Part shown: in pieces, positions 35,687 through 47,949 of the stretch | Layout: every line of letters starts with the position of its first letter | How positions within the stretch are numbered: position 1 is the stretch's first letter | NCBI RefSeq assembly: GCF_905475395.1 | Contig: NC_058341.1 | Span: 73,777,597-73,841,596 of the forward strand | Reading direction: 5' to 3' | From: Chrysoperla carnea | Lineage: Eukaryota > Arthropoda > Insecta > Neuroptera > Chrysopidae | DNA: 64,000 bases | Notes under the pieces: generated by a model | The model's input: the letters and a program-made list of their open reading frames with translations, nothing else | Database searches by the model: none | What the model was told of the DNA's origin: nothing | Made by a program: the position numbers and the translations under genes

Positions 35687-38354
35687 ATGGTTAAAAATAT
35701 CAACCTTGTACTTTGGAACGTTAACGGATTAACAAACCGTCGCCAGGAACTCGAAGCGTTTCTCATAGATCGTGATATTGACATAGCACTAATTTCTGAG
35801 ACACGTTTCACTGCCAAAAGGTTTTTAAGCATTAAAAATTATTGCGTTTCTGACACAAAACATCCAAGTGGAAAAGCTGAAGGGGGAACAGCAATTATTA
35901 TAAAAAAAAGTCTAAAACATCATGAAATGGAAAAACATGTTTCTGAGCAAATCCAAGCTACAAGCGTTACTGTTGAGGATTGGGTTGGTCCAATAACAGT
36001 GTCAGCCGTTTATTGTCCACCTAGGCATTCAACTAGCCAAGAAACTTTTGAAACTTTCTTCAGTAATCTTGGTAATAGATTTATCGCCGGTGGTGATTAT
36101 AACGCCAAACATACGTTCTGGGCGTCGGAGATTGATAAATCAGAAAGGACGAAACTTACTAAAAACTATTCAAGCCAACAAATTGATCAGCTTTCTACTG
36201 GTGAACCAACTTACTGGCCATCCGATTTAAATAAGTTACCCGATCTGTTAGACTTATTTGTGGTGAAAAATATGTCTAAAGCGTACATACAAATTAAATC
36301 ATGCGACGAACTCTCCAGCGACCACTCTCCGGTTTTATTATCAATATACAATGAATTTATTCAAAGAGGAGGTGCTGCGTCTTTAACTAACCGTCACACA
36401 AACTGGGACTATTTTCGATGGCATTTCGATAATAACCTAAATCCAAAAATGCTGCTAAAATCAGAAGAGGATATTGACCTAGCTGTACAAAAACTCACAA
36501 TAACTATCCAAAAAGCAGCCAGAGAACCCACCCCTGGTATTAAAAGCCTTAAGTCTAAAAGTTTACTCCCACAAAACGTTAGGCAGCTTATCTCAGAAAA
36601 GCGTAGATTAAGAAGATTCTGGCAGCAAACAAGGTTTCCAAATGACAAAAACAGCTTCAACAGAGCGTCACAAAATTTAAAACGCTTGCTTGAAAAATTA
36701 AAAGAAAATTGTATTCAAGACTATCTAGAAAACCTATCTCCAACATAAGTGACGGACTCACTTTGGAAAGCTACAAAACGTTGCAATCAACCGCAACAAA
36801 CTCTTCCACCCTTAAGAAATCAAGATCGTTCATGGGCAAGGAGCAACAAAGAAAAAGCTGATCTTTTTGCTCAAGAATTGAAAGAAATATTTTCCAATTC
36901 ACTAGATGCACCCGACGAAAAAATTGAACAGTTCCTGAGTGCTTCTCAACAATTATCACCACCAATAAAGGCTTTTTCTCTAAACGAAATAAGCGCGGTA
37001 ATTAAAACACTAAACCCAAAAAAATCACCAGGTTTTGATCTTATAACAACTAGAATTTTAAATGAGTTACCAAAAAATGGGATAATCATGATTCGTAATA
37101 TTTTCAATGCGATTTTGAGACTGGGCTATTTTCCATGTCCTTGGAAAATATCACAAATAATTCTAATTCCAAAACCAGGGAAGCCAATCAACGAAGTCAA
37201 ATCATATCGACCTATCAGTTTATTACCAACACTATCTAAACTCTTTGAAAAATTAAAGATTATACTGAATGAATCGTAGATCATACCAGACCACCAATTT
37301 GGGTTCCGTGAGAAACATTCAACTAATGAACAAGTGCATCGAATAGTTAACACAATAAACAAAAGCTTTCAAGAAAAAAAATATTGTACAGCTTCATTTC
37401 TTGACGTCAGCAAGGCGTTCGATAAAGTATGGCACTCTGGCTTACTGTACACATTAAAACAACATCTTCCAAGTACATATTATTGTATTTTGAAATCATA
37501 TCTAGAAGATCGTCATTTCCAGGTCAAAGTTCAAGAAGAGTTATCTGACTTGTTTCCTATTCAATCTGGCGTACCACAGGGCAGCGTTCTGGGCCTCTTT
37601 ACTTGATATATACCGCGGACTTACCAGCCGACGGAAAAAATACCATAGCTACTTTTGCAGATGATACTGCAAAATCCATTTTATTTTATCCACAGACGTG
37701 GACCCATTTGTAGCTTCTCAAAGACTACAAAATATTATAAACAAAATACAAAACTGGTTACAAAAGTGGCCTGTTCAAGTAAAGGAACAAAAATCAGTTC
37801 AAGTTACATTCTCTTTAAGAAGAGAAACTTGTCCAGCTGTAAAAATGAACAATGTCAGTTTTCCACAGGCAAACGAAGTGAAATACCTAGGAATTCACTT
37901 AAACAGAAGGATAACTTGGCGCAAACACATCTGGTCCAAGAGAAAACAATTAAATTTAAAACTTTCGAAACTTTACTGGCTGTTAGGCCATAAATCTAAG
38001 TTATCATTAGACAATAAAGTGCTAGTGTATAAAACAATTTTAAAACCTGTGTGGGCTTATGGGATTCAAGTATGGGGAACTGCTAGCAATTGTAACATCG
38101 AAATCATTCCACGGTTTCAATCAAAAGTGTTACGAACAATTAGTGAATCTCCCTGGTACGTGCGTAATGACGACATTCACCGTAGTCTTGAAGTGCCCAC
38201 AGTGCGCGAAGAAATTACGCGGTTCAGTGAAAGTTACTTGACTCGCCTTGAAAGGCACCCAAATGTTGAAGTAATCAATCTCTTAGACAATAGTGAAAGA
38301 GTAAATAGACTAAATAGACAAAGTGTTCTAGATTTAAGATTTAGATTTACATAA
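35687..38354 (+). pseudogene. Jockey ORF2: endonuclease and reverse transcriptase
   Basis: ATG 35687 starts an AP-type endonuclease with LVLWNVNGL, ISETRF (catalytic E), VYCPPRH, IAGGDYNAKH (D-x-N) and SSDHSP (SDH), all intact to 36350. A TAA at 36746 breaks the linker. The RT has SPGFDLIT, SYRPISLLP, HQFGFREKHST, FLDVSKAFDKVWH (motif A, 37400-37438), SGVPQGSVLG (motif B, about 37565-37597) and FADDTAKS (motif C, about 37656-37680). A TAG sits at 37277, and the frame changes near 37600 and 37690. The end (KYLGIHLNRRITW..., VWAYGIQVWGTA) closes at 38354. Only a few lesions, so it is a fairly young copy. Confidence 0.82.
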
Positions 38355-38498
38355 ATAATTTTAATTATAGTTTACATACTATAAATTCGATTAGGTGACT
38401 ATTACTGGGTAGTTGCCGTTCATGTTATCTATTCATCAGACCTATTTATAGTTCCTATAGGAACTGATAATAGAATATTAGGATCCAAAAAAAAAAAA

Positions 38499-39017
38499 GA
38501 CTTCTTTTGGGCACCTAGTCATGTTGGTATTTTGGGAAATGAAGTCGCTGATGCAGCAGCAAAAGAAGCTCACCTCAATGGAAACCAATATAAACATATC
38601 CCATCAAATGACTTTATTTTCTTTCTCAAGTCATCAATAAATGAAAAAGAAGATGAGATATGGCAAAATACTCCTAATAATAAATTAAGAGAAATTAAAA
38701 ATACAACAATGCATTGGTACAGCTCTTACCAACCCAATAGAAAACTAGAAGTGGCTCTTACGCGACTAAGAAATGGACATACTAAATTAACTCATTCCTT
38801 CTTATTAAATCGAACTCAACCACCAAACTGTAATATATGCCAAATTGCTTTAACTGTAAAACATATTCTAATGCATTCCAAATACAATGCTGCACGACAA
38901 TCATCAAATATTCTTCTTACAATCCAAGAGATTCTATCTGACGATGAAAGAAAAAGTCAAAAGACTAAAAGACTATTCACTTATCTAACTAAAACGAACT
39001 TAATCAACGAAATATAA
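38499..39017 (+). pseudogene. I-like LINE RNase H end and C-terminal domain
   Basis: After the Jockey poly(A) the frame reads FFWAPSHVGILGNEVADAAAKEA (about 38502-38570), which holds the last RNase H motif (H...GNE.AD). The C-terminal part has LTRLRNGHTKLTHSFLL and a CNICQIALTVKHILMHSKY zinc-like block (C-x2-C...H...H), as usual in I and R1 elements. The stop is at 39015-39017, followed by an AT-rich 3' region. Confidence 0.8.
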
Positions 39018-39060
39018 CTCCAATATGAACACTAAATAATAAATATATTTATATTTTATA

Positions 39061-39335
39061 CTCTGTAATAATTATTTGTAATTATTTGTTCTTTACATTC
39101 TCTATGCTCTGTGATTAATTACTCACAATCATTGGACAACTTCCAAGAGATTTGAATGACGATTAACATGAAGCTAGTTGTTCATCCAAATTAGCTAGAT
39201 CTTCAAAATTTTTATACGGTGTGTTCAATTCAAATAAAAAATCTCTATGATAAAAATTAAAAAAATATTTTACTTTCACGGAAACACATTTATTCTATGT
39301 AATTAACAGAGATCTGTAAGGTATAAACATTTTCA
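39061..39335. other. AT-rich spacer
   Basis: I-like LINE 3' tail and unassigned sequence. No frame, no clear repeat. Confidence 0.3.
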
Positions 39336-40650
39336 AAGCTCGGAATCCAAGAATAGCCAATGAATCTTTATAAAAACTGTTCGAATACGTTTAAAGCTTA
39401 TTTAAGAAGTTAAAAATAAAAATTTGTGCGCTCTTGCCCAAGGGCTGGGGGAGACCCATTCTTGGAGGTGGGAAATTTTATGTTAAAAAGGACAATCGAT
39501 AGAAGGATGAATTCTAAGCAAAAAAGTCTTTTAAGTATATTTCGAAAAGTCAATACTTTCCGAGTTGTTGGCGATTGAAATTTGGAATATTTAACGTCAA
39601 ATAACTGACAAATTTGAAGTTTTTTGGAAAAAGTATATCACACACTCTTTAAAATACTATAATAAACCATTAAAATGGAAAAAATTTCATTTGCATGAAA
39701 ATTGGCGGAGTTATAATGTAAACAAAGTTTCTAAGGCTCTTTCTGTTTATGTTTTTTTTAGTTAAAAAACTGATGAACTTACCACTAGAACTAAAACTAA
39801 TGCTTGTCGCATTCCAATTAACTTTATTTAGGTACTGGCAACATGCTCAAAAAGTTCCAGCAGTAACGGATGTATATTTTTTGAAATATTGCAATTTAAA
39901 TACAAAAAATTTTTTCTAAATTTCAAAAAAAATGTCTTTTTCGTTAGATAATAATTCGATAAATAATAAAATTACAGAAAAAAGTTTTGGGGGAAAAATT
40001 TAGCTTTTTTTCAGCAAAATATTAAACCTCCTAAACTTTTTTCTGTAACTTATTTTTTTTTTTCGAGTTATATAACAATAAAAACAATTTTTTGGATTTT
40101 TCGAAAAAAATTGTTGAGCATGTTGCCACTACCTAAATTAAGTAAATTGAAAAGCGGCAAGCATTAATTTTAGTTCCCGTGGTAAATTCATCAATTTTGT
40201 GTTGAATATAACATAAAAAGACAGGTACGAAAAATTTTATTTTCATGATAACTTTGTCAATTTTCATTCAAATGACTTGGAACTATTCCCATTTTAATGG
40301 CTTTTCATAGTACTTTAAAAAGTGTCTACTTTCCAAGTCATCTACTTTCTTCAAATTTGTCAGTTATTTGACGTTAAATACTCCGAATTTTAATCGCCAA
40401 CAACTCGAAAAGTATCGACTTTTAGAAATATACTTAAATGGCTTTTTTTACTTAGAATTTATCCTTCTATCGATTTCCGTTATCTTTTTTAACATAAACT
40501 TTTCTACCCCCAAGAAGGGATCTCCCCCACCCCCTGGCCAAGATCGCACAAATTTTTCTTTTAAACTTTTTTAAGTAAGCTTTAAACAATGCAGTCGAAT
40601 AGTTTTTATAAAGATTCATTGACTATCCTTGGATTCCGAGGTAAAAATCT
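39336..40650. repeat. Long foldback (inverted repeat) element, about 1.3 kb
   Basis: The ends are inverted copies: GCTCGGAATCCAAGAATAG at about 39339 pairs with CTATCCTTGGATTCCGAG at about 40623-40641. Inside, GAAGGATGAATTCTAAG pairs with CTTAGAATTTATCCTTC, TTTAACGTCAAATAACTGACAAATTTGAAG with its complement near 40352-40385, and AGGTACTGGCAACATGCTCAA with TTGAGCATGTTGCCACTACCT near the centre (about 39980). Arms are about 600 bp and 10-20 percent diverged by eye. No coding capacity. Could be a foldback transposon or an inverted duplication. Confidence 0.8.
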
Positions 40651-41690
40651 AACAGCTCTCCAGTAAATATGTATTCTATTATATAAAATGTAAATATGAA
40701 TATGGTAATGAAAATGATTATCTAATTACATGCATCTTAATTTAGGATACAGTTATTTTGTTTTAAAATATGTTGAATGAAGTTGTAAAATATTATTCAC
40801 AATAATTAGAATCTATTAAAAATAATAAAAATGAATTAAATTTATAAATCGTATGTCAAAATGAAAATTTACAATGGGAAGCAAATTGCGTTTCTGCAAG
40901 TTATGAAAAATCTAAAGTTGGCTTTTTCACAAATCACTCAAAGTTAAACATTTCCCATTGTTCTTGAACGAAGATCAAATAAGGACTACACATATCTCGA
41001 CATTGTATTCTCGTCACCTAGAAAGTTTTGTCTAGAATTTAAACAAAAATCCACAAACAGATACTATAATCAGCAAAATCTTTCGAATGGGAAACAAAAG
41101 GTTCTTTAAAGGTGTGGACATTTAACTATTTTGAGCATATAGAAAAAATACCGGTAAAATTCTGGAAATCCATTTGTCAATGGCCACTTAACGCCAGATC
41201 GAACGGCTAGAAATAAGATGACATCATATAGTTGTATATGTTTTACACAACTATTGCTGTAAATTATTAAAGGTGCCAAGCAGTCGTATTCCAAAACTAT
41301 GTTTTCTGCGATTAGCGTCTATAGATAGTACGAAACTGGGCCACGTTTTTAAGATTAAAATTTTAAACTCTACAGGAACTTAATAAAGTCATTCACGTCA
41401 TCGTTGGTACCAGAGATACATGTAAATGTTAAAATATACGATTTGGTATATTTTAAACTAATCAAAAATTAAAATTCTTGACGATTACGATCAAACATAT
41501 TATAAATCAAATATTTATACTAATTGTTTTATGAAAATTAAAACTAAGTACAAATATAAGACAAGTATACTTTAATTTTTATCATTTTAAATTTTTTTAA
41601 AAGTATTGTACTTTAATTTTATTATTTATTTTTTAAATTTGTTTATTTTTTATTCTCATTAAATTATTATTATTCTTTAATTATAAAAAT
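40651..41690. other. AT-rich intergenic stretch
   Basis: About 1 kb without a supported gene. No recognisable element end was found. The last 150 bp may be the 5' UTR of the following LINE. Confidence 0.35.
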
Positions 41691-41706
41691 TCTCATTAAG
41701 CACACA

Positions 41707-43047
41707 ATGTTTGAGAATAAGCTTAACTTTCCAATGTTGCGAAAAACTAGAAGTAGCAAAAACACGTTGGAATCACAGACGACACCTGAATTAAGTAAGC
41801 TTAATGTCAGTTATTGTACGATTGTATTTGATGATGAGGATAAAGATGGTAAAATATCACCCACAATTGATGAAAATTTGATGGACCTACGGAATAAACT
41901 AGCTAAATGTGAAGAATATAATTGTAAATATAAAACAAAAATATTTGATTTTGAAAATGAAATTAAAGGAAAAGACATTGAAATAAACGTTCTCAAAAAT
42001 ATTTTAATGACTCGAGTGAAAAGGTAGTGACCTGTTCTAACGAAACTCAAACAGAGTTGATAACCACAGCTACCTTTGATGTGCAAACAGTTTGCACAAA
42101 TAATACTCAAACAGAGTGTATGGAAACTATCTACTCCGATTCACAGACAGATTTTACTGAGCTACCTACCCAAAAACATATTTTTCCAAACGAAGTTATT
42201 AATCCGGTCATCAATGAAAGTACTGGTACTGACAGTAGTCTTAGTAGTACTTGCAATAAGTCAAAAAAGAAGAAGATTATTAAAGTATTAAAGAAAAAAA
42301 TCGTTAATATCCACGTTCTCAAAAAAAGTTCAAATAATTCTGACGGAATGCACCAAAGATCCAGTAAACAAACAGCTCACACTCCTTCCTTTTTTAAACG
42401 AAATGTTGTACACAAAGTACATATTTGCTGTGATCAATTGGGTAGAAACTTTTCACCATTTCTGAAAGAGCTATTGCCAGAGTATTCCATAATCTCTGAC
42501 ATATATTCGAACAGCTCAATAGAACATATTTGAAATAATGCAAGCAAAATGGCTCATAGTCTTCATAAATTGGACACTGTTCTATTATTGTAAAGCCATA
42601 ACAATCAATAATAGATTTAAATGGTAAAGTGTCAAACCGTTTAAAAAAAATATTTCACCAAACTCTTCAAAATTGCAAAGACACTAACCTTATCGTGTCC
42701 ACAATCCCATATCGATATGATACTCTGATTTCAATAAATATATATATGATATCAATGACTACATTGAAAGTCAAGTGTTTAAGTATCCAAATACAAATGT
42801 ATTATATTGTAACAAAGTTTTGAGTCAAAAATGCTACTGTAAGGATGGAAATACGATAAATCTAGGTGGTAAGCATTTACTTTGCGAAACCATTCGAAGA
42901 TATTTAATCGGTGAGTTGAAGGATAACCGAGTTATTGAAGCAAAAGAGCCAGACTATTTAGCTTTTAGCCAAGTTAACACAAACTACCTGCCCTCTACTA
43001 GTGGTAGGTCCGATTTTAACAATTGTACTAAAAAGTCTAATAGGTAA
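41707..43047 (+). pseudogene. LINE ORF1 with SGNH/GDSL-like esterase domain
   Basis: The N-terminal part (ATG 41707) ends in a coiled-coil-like LRNKLAKCEEYNCKYKTKIFDFENEIKG region. After a frameshift near 42010 comes a Thr/Gln-rich stretch with repeated TQTE/SQTD words (42040-42160), then a basic KSKKKKIIKVLKKK patch. The SGNH-like domain starts with VHICCDQLGRNFSPFL (about 42416-42460, equivalent of the GDS block, with Ser replaced by Asp-Gln context as read) and includes a VSTIPYRYD block (about 42697). Its tail at about 42850-42905 reads NLGGKHLLCETIRRYL, where a His follows as in the DxxH block. Frames change near 42535, 42620 and 42770. The enzymatic role in LINEs is unresolved. Confidence 0.55.
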
Positions 43048-43103
43048 AAAAACTTAGTACGTCAAATGAAGCAAGTTTTAAAGCTGGCTCGAAAAATCAG
43101 AGT

Positions 43104-45264
43104 TTGAACTTTCTTTTCTTAAATATTTGTAGCCTAAAAAATAAAACCCAATTGTTGGAACAGCTTGCTGATGCCAAAAGGCAATCGAGTGAGTTTTTAG
43201 ATTTTATGTGCATAACAGAGCATTGGATGAAGGAGCACGAGATGGAGACACTAAATGTTCAAAATTATCAGGTTCTGGCTAAAAATTGTAGGGATCCATT
43301 AAAAGGTGGAGGAACATTGATACTGTCTTCCAATAATAGATTGTGCAAAACACGGAATAATTTCGCAGAATTTAATATTGCCAAGCATTTTGAGTTCTGC
43401 ATTTGAAATTCTGATAAATAACTAAAAAGTTGTAGTTTTATGTTTATATAGATCTCCATCAGAGACACTTCAGATTTTTTTAGAAAAATTAGAAGAAAAA
43501 TTTAGATTTAATTTAAAATTTTAAATTTAGAATTTTTTTTAGAAAAAAGAAAATTTTATTATTTGTGGCAATTTTAATATGGATTTAATGCAAAAATCGG
43601 TCGAAAGTATAAGTCTCAATAATCTTTTTGAATCATTTAGAGGCAAATCTATTATCAATGGTCCAACAAGAATCACAAATAATTCAAAAACATAATTGAT
43701 AATGTATTCACAAATATTGATAATTGTTCTTCATGGTTCATGGGTCGAAGCTTGTCCCTTTCAGATCATTAAGCGATCTACTTTAGTGTAGTTGATAGTG
43801 CTGGTGCAGCTTTTGGAAAACAATTCACGAAAAAAAAAAAAAAAAAACTTTATCAAGTGATAACTTGAATAAGTTCAGGCATTTGCTTAGCGAAGCGGAT
43901 TTGGCGGACAGTTGTTTATGAAAAAGTAGGTGTTGATTGTAAATTTAAACAATTTTTGGAAACCTTTTTAATTCTTAACTTAGATTACTAAAAGTCCCAT
44001 GCTGACACTAAAAAATTTAGGTGCTACAGCAATATACAAGAAAGTACTTAAACTCTCCAAAAATCTACACTAAAATTAGAGAAAAAGAGAAAATAATTGT
44101 GATAGTAAAATGTTGTGGAAAATTATAAATGAGGAAAAGGGCCCTGCAAATAATTCACAGATAAATTACGTAGAGAAATTAAGGATCCACGAGAAATAGC
44201 ATAGACTCTGAATAATTTCAAAAGGCAGTTGGTGCTATTTTTTTGGACTTAACTAAAGCCTTCGATTGTGTTAACCACGATCTTCTATTACACAAATTGA
44301 AATAAAGAAAAAAAATTTGAAGGAATATGGTCTCAGGGGTAAAGTTAGTTACTACAGTCCTATTTAGATTATAGAAAACAAATGGTACAAATTCATAATA
44401 ATAATGGTTTTGGCACTTCTAAGTGGAAGCCAATTAAAAGAGGAGTATCTCAAGGAAGCAATTTAGGCCCCTTACTTTTTAAAATTTTTATTAATGGCCT
44501 ACCAACCGTTATTAATAACGAGAATTGTTATATTATTCGCTGATGATACTTCTATAATAATTATAAGTGCAAATACCCCTATTGAACTGCGTGTCATGAT
44601 AGATGAAGTTCTTAAAACGATGAGAGAGTTTTATAAATGGTCTGAAATTAAACGAGGCAAAAACCCAAATGTTAGATTTCAAAACAAACGTTAAAATTAA
44701 GGAGTAATAATTGATAGCAAACTGTGTTGGAAACAACATATTGATTTCCTATGCAGTAAACTAAACAAAGTTTGCTTTCAATTGCGTAAAATGGGATTGT
44801 TGATAGGAAAACACTACTACTAATTTATTATTCAAACTTTTATTCCATTATGACATACGGCTTAATTATCTGGGGCTCAGTAAAATTTACAAAGAAAATT
44901 TTTATACTATAAAAAAAAAAGGTCTCAGATTTATTTTTGGTATTAAAAAAACGGAAAGTTGCAAATCTATATTTAGAAGCAATAAAATTTTAACTCTCCC
45001 ATCATTTATATTTTAGAAATGGTAAAATTTCTTAAAAAGAATACAATTTTATTTGAGGAAAACAAGATAAATTACGATTCACATGTAACAAGAAGTTTTA
45101 AAGTGCCCTATAAGAACATACAATGTAATTACTTATGTGTAAGTGACAGCACTAGGAACTTAGCGATCAAATTATATGTGAAATTGATCAATAATATAAA
45201 TTTGACAAACACACCATCAAATAGAAATAGAAGTACCATCAGCATTATAACAGATGCATTATAA
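43104..45264 (+). pseudogene. CR1/L2-like LINE ORF2, heavily broken
   Basis: Endonuclease start FLFLNICSLKNKTQLLEQL, then CITEHWM (catalytic E) at about 43209-43230, up to 43406. Most of the endonuclease after this is decayed. The RT shows FLDLTKAFDCVNHDLLLHKL (about 44242-44300), RGVSQGSNLGPLLFKIFINGLP (44438-44505) and ADDTSIII (44540-44563). The C-terminal region continues to 45264 (KVPYKNIQCNYLCV...). More than ten stops and frameshifts; old copy. Confidence 0.65.
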
Positions 45265-45875
45265 TTTGTATGGTTGTAATGTTTTCCGCGGTTTTAATAT
45301 TTTATTATTTTGATTATTATATTAATTAATTAATTAATTATGTTTATATACTGAGTGATTTATTGAAGAAGTTTTTTTAAACATTGACAAATCCAAGATC
45401 TCTTCGAGGCAACTTGGAGGCAAATTTTAATTTAATTTAATTTAATTTATTTAATTTTATTGTTTTTTAAACTCTTGACACACCTGGAATAAATTTTCAA
45501 TTTTTTCCTGGCATGATTATTGTTAATTATTTCTTTTATTATTATATATCTTATTTTTCTATATTTTTCTATTCTTTCATTTTTCCAGGGACGAATATTG
45601 TTATATTTTGTTAATTCTTATGTTTTATTTTTTGTCTTCTATAATAACTATCTTATTTATGGTTTCCCATGATTGCTTAGGTAAATGCTAAGATAGATAG
45701 ACAGACATACTCATTTAAAGGCGGCCATAACCGTACTAAATGATAAATGATAATTAAAGAAACTGACGTATTCTGTACAATATATGTATTGTTGAAAATA
45801 ATAAAAATAATTTATTTATTTATTAAAAACTTGTTATGCTGTGGAATCGACCAAACTAATCAAAATTCCCGGGCT

Positions 45876-45905
45876 CCATTCATTCAAGTTTGTATGAATG
45901 AATGG
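45876..45905. repeat. Short perfect hairpin
   Basis: CCATTCATTCA, 8-base loop, TGAATGAATGG. It lies between the LINE 3' end and the ISL2EU-type element. Function unknown. Confidence 0.7.
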
Positions 45906-46185
45906 TGCCGTACTCCGAATAACTTCTTTCTAAAAAACAACATGAATAACATCTATAATTTACTTATACGTGTGCAATTTGTATATTTGCTACATTCTTT
46001 GACTATAGAGGCGCTTTACGCGCATACCTCCTCGATGCATGGCGACCAAGCATCCTCTTAATGGTACCGAGGAGATTTCGATAATTGGCTGTTTGCGGAA
46101 CTAACGTATGACATACTTTCACCTAGCTGTGTAATTAAAAGAGCCGGTTTATTGTTGTTTTAAATTATTTATACAAAATTTGGCT

Positions 46186-47753
46186 ATGATTTCACTGTTA
46201 GACATCTACGAAGTGGTAAAAAATACCAAAAGACCACTCCGTGAGGGTGAACCGTATTTTAAAAGTGGAATGTTAATTTGTGTTGGTGTCAAAGAACGAA
46301 AATCTGAAAAAGTTAAGTGTCTGGGCTTAGCTGCACAAACTTCTGGTGTACTTGATTATCCACATGAAGTGGAATGTAATTTGGACACATCAAAACCGGA
46401 AGGTCAACGTATAATCGATGTAAAATGTAAATGTCCAGCTGGAAACTCTGGTCAATGCAAACATAGTGTTGCATTGCTGCTGTTTTTAAACAGGTTAGTA
46501 TCAGCCTTTGATTTGTAACAGTATTATTTTATTTTGTTGAATATCTAAGCAAAAATAAGATTAATATGTGCATAATTTCTTGTACAGAGTTGATGAAGAA
46601 GAACTTGATGATTTAAGTTGTACAGATTTGGAACAACAATGGGGATCAATAAAAGCAACTCATTATAAAACTTATGAAGCAAAACGTCTTTGTGATTTGT
46701 GTCATGTGAAGTGTCAATCAAGGCCAACTGTACAAGTGACAGAAGTCATGAAAACTCGATGGAGAGAAATACTTCTACAATGTAAGTTCAGATCTGACGA
46801 AAATCAACTATAATGTATGTAGATATAGAACAGTAGATGTAGATTGAATGTTATACACGTCAATAAATAATTATAATCTTAGTTTACATAATTTATTTGT
46901 TATTTACAGCTGTACCTCTAAGTGAATACTCACTTTTTTATAGTGGTGTGCGAATGTCTTATACTACCTGCAGTGACGAAGATGCCAATAATATACAAGC
47001 AGAGGTTTCATCGAAAATTTTTAAATTACTGACATTCAGGTCTTGGTCTTTGATTGGATATCTTATACAGCTGACTACTAATTTATGTGAAGCAAGCGAT
47101 GAAGCTTGCCAGTTATTTTACAAAAAAAATGTTCAGATTTCAACAGATTCATGTGTCAAAATTGGTGCTCAATTAAATCAAGGCAGTGGTGAATGGTTGA
47201 ACAATAGAAGTTTGAGGATAACTGGTTCAAAATGCTATTCATTTTATACCTATTTCTCTAATGCAAATCCTAATTGGGACAAAAAGTTTTCTTCAGAGTA
47301 CACAAATTCTTTCACAGGAAATGCTGATACTCTTCATGGGCTCCGTTGTGAGCCATTAGCTCGTGAAAAGTACGTAGAAAAAACTAATTCACAAGTAATA
47401 GAAACAGGACTCTTAATTAGGCCTGAATTGCTATGGGCAGGATTTAGTCCTGATGGGATAATCATAGATCAGATTGGTGATCCAACAAAGATTTTAGAAA
47501 TAAAATGCCCTAAAGAAGGAAAGAGATTAACATGTAATGAACTTATTGAAACGAATGCAATTAAAGCAATAGATGCTGATAATAGTATTAAAAAAAAAAA
47601 AAACACGCGTACTATGGACAACTTCAGTTAGGAATGATGTTACTTGGTCTTGAAGAAGCTGATTTGATATTTTATTCATCTGAAGAAAATAATTATGTAT
47701 GTGTTAATGTTAATTTTGATGCAGACTTTGCTTTGAATATGGCTTCAACATAA
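46186..47753 (+). CDS. SWIM-YqaJ nuclease gene, three exons, one apparent frameshift
   Basis: Exons 46186-46493, 46588-46781 and 46910-47753 join in phase with standard GT/AG borders; the ATG at 46186 (MISLLDIYEV) is the first in frame. The SWIM finger is CKCPAGNSGQCKH at the end of exon 1. The YqaJ domain in exon 3 has GEWLNNRSLRITGSKC, LRCEPLAREKYVE, AGFSPDGIIID and ILEIKCPKEG (the E-x-K catalytic pair). The Y-x-Q-x-Q motif (YYGQLQLGMM) follows just after the 14-A run at 47590-47603. Exon lengths sum to one nucleotide short of a multiple of three, so one A is missing there or in the assembly. Otherwise about 448 residues long. Likely acts on transposon DNA ends (inference). Confidence 0.78.
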
Positions 47754-47949
47754 TGCATGGTTTACTTTAAAGAACTACTTCTTAGAATGACATGATTCAA
47801 TTGAAGAATAAATACGATTTTTTGTCATCAGAAACAATTTAAACTAAAATGATTATAATGATTAATAAAACTTTATTTATCAATAATTTTATATTTGCGT
47901 TCTTTATTGAGTTACATAAATTTATCAACATTTAATACAGGACTACTTT

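Larger units (their letters stand above)
34149..38498 (+). mobile_element. Jockey-clade LINE inserted into the RNase H of the I-like LINE
   Basis: Starts CCATCATTCCATCGTCG at 34149 and ends with a 12-A tail at 38487-38498. ACTTC flanks both ends (34144-34148 and 38500-38504), so a short target duplication is likely. Removing the element rejoins SSINF with FWAPSHVG in frame. Two ORFs, no own RNase H, and a poly(A) end fit the Jockey clade. With about 4.35 kb it is close to the usual full length. Confidence 0.85.
23340..39060 (+). mobile_element. I-like LINE, full-length scale, opened by three later insertions
   Basis: One LINE can be followed through four blocks: ORF1 (23830-24797 and 28778-28911), ORF2 endonuclease and RT (about 29050-31868), start of RNase H (about 33920-34148), end of RNase H and C-terminus (38499-39017). 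Removing the inserts at 24798-28777 (plus one TTA), about 31869-33870 and 34149-38498 brings coding blocks back together in order. ORF1 with CCHC knuckle, AP-type endonuclease and a terminal RNase H fit the I superclade. The 5' border is approximate. Many stops show it is old. Confidence 0.75.
41691..45830 (+). mobile_element. CR1/L2-like LINE, decayed
   Basis: ORF1 with an SGNH/GDSL-type domain, then endonuclease and RT in broken frames, then a 3' end reading AATAATTTATTTATTTATTAA at about 45808-45828. An esterase-like ORF1 and a short microsatellite 3' end instead of poly(A) are known from the CR1/L2 superclade. No target duplication was recognised. Confidence 0.68.

Noticed and set aside
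40651..41690. A host gene between the foldback and the CR1/L2-like LINE
   Set aside because: Only short chance frames without splice logic or motifs.
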